Below are positions 35,766-46,574 of a stretch of 64,000 nt of DNA, piece after piece. Under the pieces are notes generated by a model. The model had not been told where the DNA came from. It searched no databases and saw only the letters and a program-made list of their open reading frames with translations. The DNA is from Lamellibrachia satsuma. Taxonomy: Eukaryota > Annelida > Polychaeta > Sabellida > Siboglinidae. Each line of letters opens with the position of its first letter. Position 1 is the stretch's first letter. The stretch covers positions 2,533,501-2,597,500 of the forward strand of contig BSQZ01000014.1 in the NCBI GenBank assembly GCA_033239005.1. Direction: 5' to 3'. Both the position numbers and the translations under genes were made by a program.

Positions 35766-36184
35766 TGGTGGGGGACATGCATATTGACAATCAAAAAATG
35801 GCAAAATCAGGGTATGCAACCATGAATATAAACCACAACAAGAGGTTTCAATATTTACTCATCAATTTATTCAAACAAACAAAGCACACAAAGCTCCAGA
35901 AATGCAAAATGCTAACAAACAGATTCGATTGTTGTCACATGGCTTAAATTTGTTATCACACTATCAGTTATTACGTTACCGGTTGAAATTACGTTGCCAC
36001 TTTTTATTACATGATCAGTTGTAACATGAATGTAAGAACGTGTATGTGTGTTCTTTATTTACATGCATGTCATAGGCTACAGTCATACACATGGACTTTT
36101 ATTGAATTTCAACTCCGTCAGATGATCAAAAATCATTTTCTATTGTGGAAACATAACAGAGTTCAAGAGGCGATGAGTTTATTA

Positions 36185-36545
36185 GATTTGTCATGTGACC
36201 CCTGCATATTTGGAAAACTGGTGTATGCAGTTTGGTTTTAAGTGTAACTAAATAGCGCAAATCACTGAAAACACATTAAATATGTAATACTAAAAAGCTA
36301 CAATGTGATGGTAAAGTTATTCAATGTAAATTTGGAAAGCGTGTGTGTATGTGTGCAACATGACTTTATTAAGTTTGTCATGTGACCCCTGCATATTCAG
36401 AAAACTCGTTTGTGCAGTTTGGTCAAAGTGTAACTAAACAGTGCAAATAGCTTAAAGCACACCAAATATATAATATTCAAAAGCTGGAATGTTTAAAGTG
36501 GTAACATGTGATTCAATGTAAATTTGGAAAGTATGTGTATATGTC
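36185..36545. repeat. Diverged tandem duplication, unit about 180 bp
   Basis: The phrases gtgacccctgcatattt/c, tgcagtttggt, agtgtaactaaa and ttcaatgtaaatttggaaag each occur twice, in order, about 180 bp apart. No coding content is seen in either copy. The preceding stretch from 35770 is unremarkable AT-rich DNA. Confidence 0.8.
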
Positions 36546-36604
36546 TGTTTGTGTGCATGCGTGCGTGCGTGCGTTCGTGCACATGTGCACGTGTGTGTAT
36601 GTAT

Positions 36605-37501
36605 CAGTCTTGTGGCAATTAACTTGAAAAGTTAATTAAATAATTTACAATTAAATCAGAAATTCTCCTATTAAAATAAATTAAGTTCTCAGGTCAATTA
36701 AATTAAATTAACCTCTTCAATTAAATTTAATTTAATTATCAATTAAATTATGTGTCAGTAGAATTGCAGATTAGATTCATATGTAACTGCTTTTTGTAAA
36801 TTTAAGCACTTTAGTCATCATCAAAATAATATACTCTAACTGTTATTTAGTAATAGTTCTAAATCACATAAAATAAAAATTTTCTTAAAGGATTGTAAAG
36901 TTGTGGCTGAGGATTAGCAGGCTGAGGAGTTTCCTCAACCACAAAATTAACAAAGCCGGGCATCCACACAACCCAACTACATACATCATTTATATGCACC
37001 ACGTCTATATTTATGCTATGTATTCTGTAGATCTGGCTTGCCTTTGATTCAAGTTGGCAACCCAAACTTAAGCTACGTTACCTCTCACTACGTTACATGT
37101 GCACCAGCATACGTACAGAAAACAATTATACATACATGAGAGTAGTGGCCCCAAATGTTTAGTTTAGACAGATATTTGCAGATGCCATAATTAGTCATCA
37201 CCTTATCACCCTACCAGTGGACATTCTATTGTCTCAGCCTTCCCTCCGATTCACATGTACCTTCTCTCTCAGGCTGGTGGTTGGAATAGTGACTACACAC
37301 CTGGAAACACCTTGCTCTGAACTATCTGGTAATACCAAATGTTAAATGACCACTTAATCGAGAGATAATTAGTAAGTTGTCAATTAAATGAACCCCTTTT
37401 GGTAAAGTTAATTAATTTAATTAAACCAGCCTTTCTGGTAAAGGTAATTAATTAACTTAATTGAGGTAATTTAATTAACAATTGAAATGAACCGACAACA
37501 G
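36605..37501. mobile_element. Probable hAT-like non-autonomous element with (AATTAA)-rich ends
   Basis: Left end CAGTCTTGTGG and inverted right end CTGTTGTCGG resemble each other, and both subterminal regions are filled with TTAATTAA-type units. GTATGTAT flanks both sides (36597-36604 and 37502-37509), an apparent 8-bp duplication. The flank is itself TATG-rich, so the duplication could be chance. The centre is non-coding. Confidence 0.5.
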
Positions 37502-37740
37502 GTATGTATGTATGCACGCATGTACACTGACATGTACGTATGCATGGAAAGTGTGCGTGTGTATGTATGTATGTGTGTACGCTCACATGTACAATATACA
37601 TAGAAAAGGTGTGTATGTATGTGTGCAAGCATGTATGTGTGCTCGCACGTTCATATGGAAAGTGTGCATACATATGTTTATATATGTATGTATGCATACA
37701 TGTACATCCACATATATGTACATATGTACACATACATACG
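37502..37740. repeat. Cryptic TATG/ACAT-rich simple repeat
   Basis: Imperfect gtatgtatg and catgtacatatg runs. Open frames on both strands here are low-complexity artefacts. Confidence 0.85.
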
Positions 37741-38282
37741 TGTATTAGTTTTGTTGACATAGAACAATTTACATATCAGTGCTCCTAAGAATCTACACTT
37801 AATCGTATATTATGCTTAAATACAGATTTGTGGGGTAGCAACACAGCAATACACAACATACATGTACGCACACACGCACGCACGCACGCACACACGCATG
37901 CACACACGCACACTCCAGCACATCTAATGTAATCCTTATTCCTACTAACTCCACCAACAGCACCAATATAACGCCACTGTTGTAATCCAGGGTTTCTTTC
38001 TTCGAGCTCGTGTTAGCGGACTACATCGTTGGTCCACTGGCATTGTAGGCGGTCAAGGCTGCAATCATGCACTTGTTCATCCAGAATCCCTCAATAACCA
38101 AGTGGGACATCTCGCCTGTGACAACAACAACATTTACATTAATTTATCCATCTCACTATTTGTCATCTTACTGTGCATTTACTGTTTCTTTTAACCTGGT
38201 TTCTTTGGTAACCAGAGATGCTGCCATATTTTTGCATGTGTTAAAAACCTTTCAAGGCTGCGATGATACGATATGACATTAT

Positions 38283-38503
<221 letters not shown>

Positions 38504-38689
38504 CTAACAGGGTATTTTCGAAAGGTATGTAATTGATAGTATTGGTATATGTTGTGTGTGTGTGTGTGTGCGTGTGTGCATGCATGTATATATACATGCA
38601 CGCATGCACACACATCCACCACGCGCAGCAGAGAGCACATTTGTACATGAACTCGTACTTGCACGTGTTGCATTCATCGCACTCTGCCG

Positions 38690-39285
38690 GAAATCACAGC
38701 AAGAATAGTTAAATGGCGAGGCCGTTTAGACCTCGCTCATTTCTAAAGACCCTGGTTCCGAAGTCGTGACTAAATATGGGAAAACGTGACCAAATATGGG
38801 AAAACACGTGACCAGTACGTTCACGCATGATATCCAATGTTATCTGAACTATCCACCAGAGCGTGCAACTTGAATAAAAATATGCTGCTATTTTGGCTGC
38901 ATCAAATTGTGCAGTCTGCAGCCGGGTTTGGCCGACGTGAGAACTAAAGGGTCAAGTATGTTTTATGTGAGATAAAGCATGACATAGCAATGTTAGATAG
39001 CAGGGGAACACAATACATGTCTGAGAGTGGATATTGTTATTATTCAATGTAGTTATGCGTGCAACAATTAATATAAGTGTACAATGTACAAGTATCATTA
39101 CACAATGCAATATATCGGGCAGTGACCATTAGGTGTTTGACCATATAAGTGAGTTACATAACGGGAAAATAGTTACAGAAGCTATTTGCTGCATTTATGC
39201 CGCAAGTCACATATCCAAACTTGAAACAGTGGGCACAATTGCTAATAGGGCCTATGCCATTTAATTTGGAATAATTACCTGAACA
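38690..39285. other. Intergenic stretch, nothing recognised
   Basis: AT-rich DNA with a short duplicate of gtgaccaaatatgggaaaac near 38770-38810. The last 170 bp are a diverged copy of the intron sequence flanking the Cys-rich exon at 41077. No gene is seen. Confidence 0.5.
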
Positions 39286-39386
39286 TTAATTTTCAGAGTA
39301 CATTGCATAACCAGAGTCACATTCTGGGCACTCCGTTTTCCTGGTGGCCGAGTTGTACGTGCAGTTTTTGCAGCTGGCGGGGCATG
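39286..39386 (-). pseudogene. Cys-rich exon ended by a nonsense change
   Basis: It reads CPASCKNCTYNSATRKTECP, ECDSGYAMYSEN, then TAA at 39286-39288. The sister exon at 41077 has AAA (Lys) at this place, and the old donor context gtaattattcc is still recognisable 8 bp later. A single-base change best explains the stop. It could instead serve as a genuine last exon. Confidence 0.75.
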
Positions 39387-39699
39387 CTGCACAGAATAGT
39401 CATACATTGTAGGATGATTTATCATAGAAACGTAATACTTTAACAACTTGCTTATACTATCTATGTAGGACTTTTAAACCAGTGAGATTGGAATTATTTG
39501 TTAGATTTCTTCTTTACCGTCAAACACGACTAAACATTAAAGACAGTTATGAACGTGTCATCTTCAACTCAAGGGCACAGCTGCCATAAAATACAGCCAG
39601 GATAATATATATACATGCACGCATGTACGTACACACGTACGTGCGCACGCACACACAAATATATATATTTATATACAGTTGACGAAGAGAGCGAATGGG

Positions 39700-40115
39700 C
39701 TTAGAATGGAGGGTAGAATGAGTGGAGGGTAGAATGAGTGGAGGGTAGAATGAGTAGAGGGTAGAATGAGTGGAGGGTAGGAGAAGAGGAAGACTGGGGG
39801 GACTACATGAAGACAGATTTGGTGGGAGTGGGAGAGGAGTGGAGAATGAGAGCGAGGGATAAGGGGGAGTGGAGAATGAGAGCGAGGGATAAGGGGGGAG
39901 TGGAGAATGAGAGCGAGGGATAAGGGGGGAGTGGAGAATGAGAGCGAGGGATAAGGGGGGAGTGGAGAATGAGAGCGAGGGATAAGGGGGGAGTGGAGAA
40001 TGAGAGCGAGGGATAAGGGGGGAGTGGAGAATGAGAGTGAGGGATAAGGGGGAGTGGAGAATGAGAGCGAGGGATAAGGGGGGAGTGGAGAATGAGAGCG
40101 AGGGATAAGGGGAGT
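39700..40115. repeat. 13-15-bp and 29-31-bp minisatellites
   Basis: Units of gtagaatgagtggaggg (39710-39780) are followed by eight or nine copies of ggagaatgagagcgagggat plus aaggggggagt (39835-40115). They sit between the first two Cys-rich exons and are responsible for a Ser/Pro-rich minus-strand frame. Confidence 0.92.
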
Positions 40116-40379
40116 GGAGATGGTTGGTGGGGATGGCAATGAAATGGGACTAATGATGAAGGAGGGGAAACACAAATCGATGACTGGTATCGGTGCCAGC
40201 CTGACCCCAGACTACAGGGATAAAAAAGAGAGCAACAACAACATAAATGGGTGGGAGGTGGGATATTGGACTAACAAACAGGTGTGACTAGTTGGAGGTG
40301 GGAAGGTGGACTCTTAACAGTTACGTAACAGATCCTACACAATTATCATTAAACAATATTTCTGGCAGTGACTATATTA

Positions 40380-40790
40380 TGTGCATCACCGCCACCACCG
40401 CCACCACCGCCACTGCTACCACTCCACTGCCACTGCCACCACTCCACCGACACCACTCCACCGCCACTGCCACCACTCCACCGACACTGCCACCACCACA
40501 GCTACCACTCAACCGCCACTGCCACCACTCCACCGACACCACTCCACCGCCACTGCCACCACCACAGCTACCACTCAACCGCCACTGCCACCACTCCACT
40601 GACACCACTCCACCGCCACTGCCACCACCACAGCTACCACTCAACCGCCACTGCCACCACTCCACCGACACCACTCCACCGCCACTGCCACCGCCACTGC
40701 CACCACCACTGGCAACACTCCACCGCCACTGCCACCACTCCACCGCCACCACTCCACTGCTACCACTGCCATCGCCACCGCCACCATTTA
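40380..40790. repeat. CCACCGCCACTGCC-rich minisatellite
   Basis: Trinucleotide-like CCA/CCG repeats include a higher-order unit of about 65 bp (ccaccaccacagctaccact then caaccgccactgccac) present at least three times. All six frames are long and meaningless here. Confidence 0.93.
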
Positions 40791-40805
40791 GTTTAGAATC
40801 TTTAC

Positions 40806-40890
40806 CCTTACAATCAATTTCAGATTTCAGTGTGTATCCGGCATCACATTCTGGACACTCTGTTCTGCTGGTGGCCGGGTTGTACGCACG
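40806..40890 (-). pseudogene. Cys-rich exon missing its first half
   Basis: The 3' half reads NPATSRTECPECDAGYTLKS and EIDCK with donor GTAAAG. The upstream CPxxCxxC part is replaced by a gtgtgcgtgcg-like simple sequence, and no in-phase acceptor is visible. Confidence 0.7.
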
Positions 40891-41076
40891 CACACACGAA
40901 GCCCTGAACAGGATGTACAAAAAGATTAATCGTCATTAGTGAGATAAGTTACCCATAAACAATTATAAAGTAATCACTTAACGGGGAAATATAAGTTGGA
41001 GAACAGCTACTTTCTGAATTTATGACACAAGTCACAATATTTCATATACAAACCTGAAAGGAATTGGAATACTTAC

Positions 41077-41184
41077 TTTTACATTTATTTTCCAAGTTCA
41101 GTGTGTAATAATCATCACATTCTGGACACTCTGTTGTGTTGGTGTCCGAGTTGATAGTGCATTTCTCACATTTGTAGGGGCAGT
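41077..41184 (-). CDS. Cys-rich exon (CPxxCxxC...CPEC), intact
   Basis: It encodes CPYKCEKCTINSDTNTTECP then ECDDYYTLNLENKCK, a furin/ephrin-receptor-like Cys spacing. The 108-nt exon has phase 2 in and 1 out, so it splices to the CUB exon at 42881 without a frame change. The acceptor is ctatgcag and the donor GTAAGT. Confidence 0.8.
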
Positions 41185-41729
41185 CTGCATAGAACATATA
41201 GTCATAAGGTGTAGGACTGGCCGAGGTACCAACATGCTGGTACTTACGTACCATGAGGTTGGCAGTAAGTCACAAAACACACATACATTAGTTATGAATG
41301 CATTCATTAATTTACGCGACAGATTGAACAGCTGGACAACCAGATTTATGCAGCGAAGCCCTGAACAGTTGATAACCTGCTGAGCTTGCACTCATGGCAG
41401 AGAGCAAGCAACGCCATCCATTTTCTATCTTCAGCCATTCTTTTTTCTTACAAAAATATGTAATGTGCAATGATACTAGAATTAATTATTATAATTATTA
41501 TTTGCCGCTGAACGAATTTAGCTGATGGCCACCTTTTAACACACTAGTAAAATTCGCACATGTAGATGCAGTACTGAATGTGGGCAAACTCTCTTATCAT
41601 CCTGCAATAATTCTTGTTATTATATAAATATATTCTTTGTAGATGTTTCAGTGAAGAAATATAGCCATAGTATGACTCTAACAGACACCAGGCGTGAATA
41701 TTATAATATTTAAACTACACCATATTTAA

Positions 41730-41941
41730 ACTATAGCTACTAATCATGGCATTCACCAAACGTTTGCATACGTACTATAAACATCAAACCTTACCACCAC
41801 TTGTTTTTGCTTGCTTTAGTAATATTATTATTAATATTATTACTAAAGCAAGCAAACACAAGTGCTGATGTGGTTTGAAGGTTATAGTATGTAACTATGT
41901 ATACAAACACTTGATGAATGCCACGATTATTTGTTATAGTC
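41730..41941. mobile_element. Palindromic MITE-like hairpin, about 210 bp
   Basis: Two arms of about 105 bp are inverted copies: CTATAGCTACTAATCATGGC on the left against ACTATAACAAATAATCGTGG from the inverted right. They meet at a near-perfect core, TTGCTTGCTTTAGTAATA and its complement, around 41834. No coding. A Tc1/mariner-like MITE is possible but a TA duplication is not demonstrable. Confidence 0.7.
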
Positions 41942-41984
41942 TAAAAACATTCTTCACCTCACAATGCAGTCACATGATTCTCGT

Positions 41985-42225
41985 GCAGTGTTCTTGCTCC
42001 CTTACTATTTAATGTCTACACAAATGACCAATCGATACATCCAAACACCACAAATTTCCTGTATGCCGACGATATCTGCATTGCGACAAAGGAACAACCC
42101 TTCAAAAAATTGATGCACTCGATGGATTAACCAACTACTATGCCGTCAACCATCTGTGGGCAAATCCAGTGAATATGCAAATCAGTGCATTTCATCTTAA
42201 GAACAGGGCTGCAGACCGACAGCTG
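41985..42225 (+). mobile_element. Non-LTR reverse transcriptase fragment
   Basis: The plus strand reads LLFNVYTNDQSIHPNTTNFL then YADDICIATKEQPFK and NMQISAFHLKNRAADRQLN, the catalytic YADD and following block of a LINE. It is isolated, truncated on both sides and runs into an unrelated integrase remnant. Confidence 0.78.
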
Positions 42226-42234
42226 AATGCCATC

Positions 42235-42805
42235 AGTAATTGTGGAAGTTAACTCACAATCCCAAGCCATGATGATTGATGGATTCTCCCCATATGCTGT
42301 CATTGAAGTAATATGTTCTACAAGCGCCAATAGCATCATACCTACATTCGACAACGTGTTTTTTATGCTGGGAATTCCTGAGAAACTTGGGGAAAGTGAT
42401 GAAAGCAGATTGATCGACTATAAATCAAGGAGACAGAAGTTGTACAAGAAACTACCGGGCAACTCCTCATTAATTGCACCTGCCAGCTCTTTTCAACCGC
42501 AAGGTGAGAATTAAACTGCCAAACACTATCATACAAACACAGATAACAACACTACACACAAAGCTGACAATGAACGACAAACATGCGTAAGACAAAATGA
42601 AATCGTATGCGGATAAGAAACGACATGCCGTCACAAGCCACAGGCCTCCAGGAAACACTGTGTTAGTACGACAACACAGGAAAGACAAACTAATGTCACC
42701 ACTCGACTGTCGTCTACATCTACTCTCCGACAATAACATAAACACCGGCGATTCCAGTGAATGCGAGATGTCAGGACTCATGCACATTTTAGAAAGATGT
42801 TGAAA
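42235..42805 (+). mobile_element. LTR-retrotransposon (Ty3/gypsy-like) integrase remnant
   Basis: The plus strand contains an integrase-core stretch (AMMIDGFSPYAVIEVICSTS, NSIIPTFDNVFFMLGIPEK) and, after frame changes, a C-terminal part (KMKSYADKKRHAVTSHRPPG, NTVLVRQHRKDKL). A region between the two appears deleted. No LTRs are seen. Confidence 0.72.
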
Positions 42806-42880
42806 AGTGTAATGTTGAAAAGTTTCATAGACATTATTGAATTAAACATAAACCTAGCTTCAAATTGAATAACTACTTAC

Positions 42881-44221
42881 CATGGTCGACAGCAGTGTAT
42901 TTTATACTGAATTCATCGTTAGTCAATGAAGAGCCAGATTCAAAAGACACGAACAGGTATCTTGAACTGGAAATAATGTCATGCGGCCTATTCGAATCAC
43001 TGAATGTACCCAACAGTGGTGCTGAATTGTCCTCTCCGTCGTACACTTTGACAAAGTCAAAGTCAGTGTCGATACTAAACTTCCAGAATATCAATTTGAT
43101 TACCTACAAACTGACAAGTAATAATGTCTACCTACTGCGGGTATATATATACATATATTATATAACATCAATTTATAGTAGTTAAAACATCAATTGATAG
43201 TAGGGCAGTACAGAGTAATCACGAATGGTATGATGAAAGTAAGATCAATAACCTTTGCAACATTCTCTACACAATATAGATTTGTCTGTGTCAACTATGT
43301 TTACTCACTAATAGGTTTAATTAAGCAATTATTGGTTCCTTCTTCAGCAACTGAGTTCTGGGACGATCTTGTTCTTCTTCTGTTCTGTGAGCAGGCAAAT
43401 TAACAAATTACTCTGGGCAGGTTACACATAGATGACGCCAATGGCTTCCTTGTCCACTTGCCATCTGGGTATTTTGCCTTGGATGGCAATCTTGTTAAAT
43501 AAAAAAAATCTAAACGACATTCTTTTAGGCATTCTGGAATTGTTCGATGCTCTCTTCTGTATTTATTCTAGAGTATCTATATCCTTCTTGCGATATGGGC
43601 TCCAATGCAGTATTCTAAATGTATATCGTATTCTAAATGGATTAGTAAGGTGCAGTACATCCTTGGAACTGTCTCAGATGTAGGGTATAGGTACCTACAC
43701 TGTTCTTCTGTGATATTGTCATCATCTTCCAGTTTCTTTACGATGGACATTAACCTTCTGTTGCATATAGGTGTAGGATCTCTCTACAACTTCTCATACG
43801 TCTTGTCGACCAATAACATGATCTGGTTTTCTGTTCATGTGGATATGTGTCCATCACTGCTGTGGCTTTCCCCATGTTTGTTACGATGCTCTTTTCATGT
43901 CTCAGTTCTACTATAGCCTGCTCTTCATACCATCTGGTGAGCAGGAGAAGAACTAAGTGGTGGCATAATTCAGTTCCTGAAGAAGGCAGTCGGCGGTTGC
44001 CAAAATGTTCTAGTAGTGACTAAACTTTATACCTGTGATTAAAAGAAAAACCTATATTGTATTAATCTACCAACTTGATGAATAGATTCATAAATGCTTT
44101 ACCTTGGATGCTTCTGCCTGAATCTTCCAACGACATTTCGAGAAGATTCAATACTTAGACTCAGAGATGCCAAAAAATCCTGTTCGTGCCGTTAGAATCG
44201 CTGGATTGCCACGACATGCCG
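42881..44221 (-). pseudogene. CUB unit D (exons 44103-44221 and 42881-43103), first half broken
   Basis: The first half keeps the family length of 119 nt but has TGA at 44148-44150 in place of the usual Glu codon after SKY. It also has RW for GW (KCRWKIQAEASK). The second half reads FVKVYDGEDNSAPLLGTF and is open, but has lost the cysteines normally found at NC and FCG. Both changes suggest loss of constraint. Confidence 0.84.
43410..43510 (+). mobile_element. LINE 3' tail, same family as the element at 45-46 kb
   Basis: Only the tail remains: ggttacacatagatgacgcc, ttccttgtccacttgccatc and ggatggcaatcttgttaaat. The final 60 bp match the tail at 46100-46180. Confidence 0.8.
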
Positions 44222-44284
44222 CTGCAACATCGTACAACATGGTTCATTCAGGTGGCAGAATGGTGCGAGCAGCATATCTGATGA

Positions 44285-44620
44285 GACAACATTGGACATG
44301 AAAAACGCAATAGTACTCTCCATGCTGATCTATGGATGAACATGGATTCCCTACACGAGGCAAGTTAGGAATCTGAATGACTTATAGATGAGACACCTTA
44401 GGCCTTTGTGGATATAACATGGATTCTCTACACGAGGCAAGTTAAGAAGCTGAATGACTTACAGATGAGATACCTTAGGTCATCATGAATATAACATGAA
44501 GAGATCACATAACCAATAAGGAAATACTCAAAAAAGCAAACACCCTGAGCAAGTCAATCAGTCTGGATGACAACAAACTTCCTAAGCAAATGACTGACTG
44601 CGAGAAGAAGAGAGACTCGT
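44285..44620 (+). mobile_element. Decayed LINE C-terminal fragment with a ~90-bp tandem duplication
   Basis: It reads IVLSMLIYG, then TRQVRNLNDL and again TRQVKKLNDLQMRYLR, and ends RDHITNKEILKKANTLSKSI, the usual LINE post-RT region. The block tacacgaggcaagttaagaa/gaatctgaatgactta is duplicated about 90 bp apart. Stops are frequent. Confidence 0.7.
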
Positions 44621-45059
44621 TGTATGTGTGTTGTTTGTACTTAAAATGCCAGTTCTATTTTTTACTGCAGTGGTGGTTTACATTGAATTGAAACTGGTTG
44701 CTCATAATATCCGGATTAACAGAAAACACTTATCACAAAAATCTAAGTTGTCTTTGTTATCCAACAGTAAACTAACTGAGTCTACTAATTAGAATCATAC
44801 TCACTTAGACAGTGGTTAAAAGTAGCCATATGTAGAAACTTCTGAGTGTGATGGTAGTCAAATAATAGAATGTGCGGAGTGCTGGAGTCCAACTAGTAAC
44901 TATAATATTAGGGTAACATCCCTTTGGCATGTTCCCACTTTGTTTTTGTAAATATTTTTTAAACACACTGTTTAAAATACAGATCCTATGCGTACATTAC
45001 ATGGGGAAAGTTAGATATAAAGCTAAATTATAATTGTTTTTTTTTTCAGAAAATCAATC

Positions 45060-46205
45060 AGTATGTCCATTTAAATTAAAAGCCCATGGTATCGGGGATA
45101 GCATAACTGACTGGATAGAACAATGGCTGACTGACAGAAGACAACGAGTTGTAGTAGATGGAGAAGTTTCAAATTGGAAATCGGTTTTGAGTGGGGTACC
45201 TCAAGGATCAGTATTAGGACCTATATTATTCTTAATTTATATCAATGACTTGGACGACAGTATAACAAGTAATGTACTGAAATTTGCGGATGACACAAAA
45301 CTGTTTAGAAAGGTTAATACTGATGGTGATAAACAACATTTACAAAACGATCTAGACAGATTAGTGAAATGGTCTGAGAAATGGCAGATGCTATTCAATT
45401 TTGGGAAATGTAAATGCCTACATACAGGACATGGGAAGTTGAATGTAAACTATAAAATGGGAGATACTGTTCAGGGTACTACTGTAAAAGAAAAGGACTT
45501 AGGAGTTACAATAAGCGCTGATATGAAAGTTTCAGAGCAGTGTGATATTGCAGCTTCAAAGGGTAATCAAATTCTTGGATTGATTAGAAGAAGCATAACA
45601 TACAAGGGAAAAAAGTTAATTATACCTCTTTATAAAGCAATAGTTAGACCTCATTTAGAATACTGTATACAAGCATGGAGACCATATCGTAAGAAGGATA
45701 TAGATACGCTTGAACACATACAAAGGAGAGCAACTAAAATGATTCCAGAACTTAGAGACCTTAGTTATGAAGAATGCCTGAAAGAATGTGGTTTAACAAC
45801 TCTAGAGACAAGGAGGTTAAGAGGAGATCAGATTGAAGTTTTTAAGATATTGAATGGGTATGAAAATATTGATAGAAATATGTTTTTCTCACTCAAGAAG
45901 GATAGCAGAACTAGAGGACACGAGGTAAAATTAGTAAAGGATCAATGTAGATTGGACATCAGGAAGCACTCGTTCTCACAGAGGACAATAAATGAATGGA
46001 ACAAATTGTCTACAGATTGTGTAACTGCTAGCAGCGTGAATATGTTTAAAAACAAGGTTGACACATATATCAGGAGGGCGGGTTATAAGTAGGTGAACAT
46101 TGTTGGACTCTCGATAAGCCAATGGCTTCCTTGTCCACTTGCCATCTGGGCCTTTGGCTTGGATGGCAAATCTTGTTAAATCTTGTTAAATCTTGTTAAA
46201 ATAAA
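45060..46205 (+). mobile_element. CR1/jockey-like LINE, 5'-truncated, with an open RT C-terminal half
   Basis: A continuous frame of about 340 codons runs from LKAHGIGDSITDWIEQWLTD to a TAG at 46090. It carries GVPQGSVLGPILFLIYINDL, the catalytic FADD (LKFADDTKLF), FNFGKCKCLHTGHGK, LEYCIQAWRPY and HSFSQRTINEWNKLS. The 3' end is a short tail with three TCTTGTTAAA units, as in CR1-type elements. The frame has no defects, implying a fairly recent insertion. It lies antisense in the intron between CUB units C and D. Confidence 0.9.
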
Positions 46206-46574
46206 TATATAAATAAAACAGTAAATTAAAAATTATACAATTATATACAATGATTTACACAATAAAAATTATCCACTGAATTTCAATTTCAAAAGCAATT
46301 TCGATGGACAATACATGTCGCTAATTTCAATGTTCTGAATAATTAGATTCAACGACTGTCAATCTCATTCATTTGTCAATTACGATTACCCTATATTTAG
46401 GTAAATGTCTGAACACATGTCTCGGGGGAATCTAACTGTAGCCAGCGACTATTGAGACTCCATTTGAAAAAAACTCCTCTGGCAGATTCCTGCAGATTAT
46501 GAAACCGAAAATACAAACAATTTGAACAATCGTATAGGCATCAATGGGTATGTCTTCACTGAAGTGATACTTAC

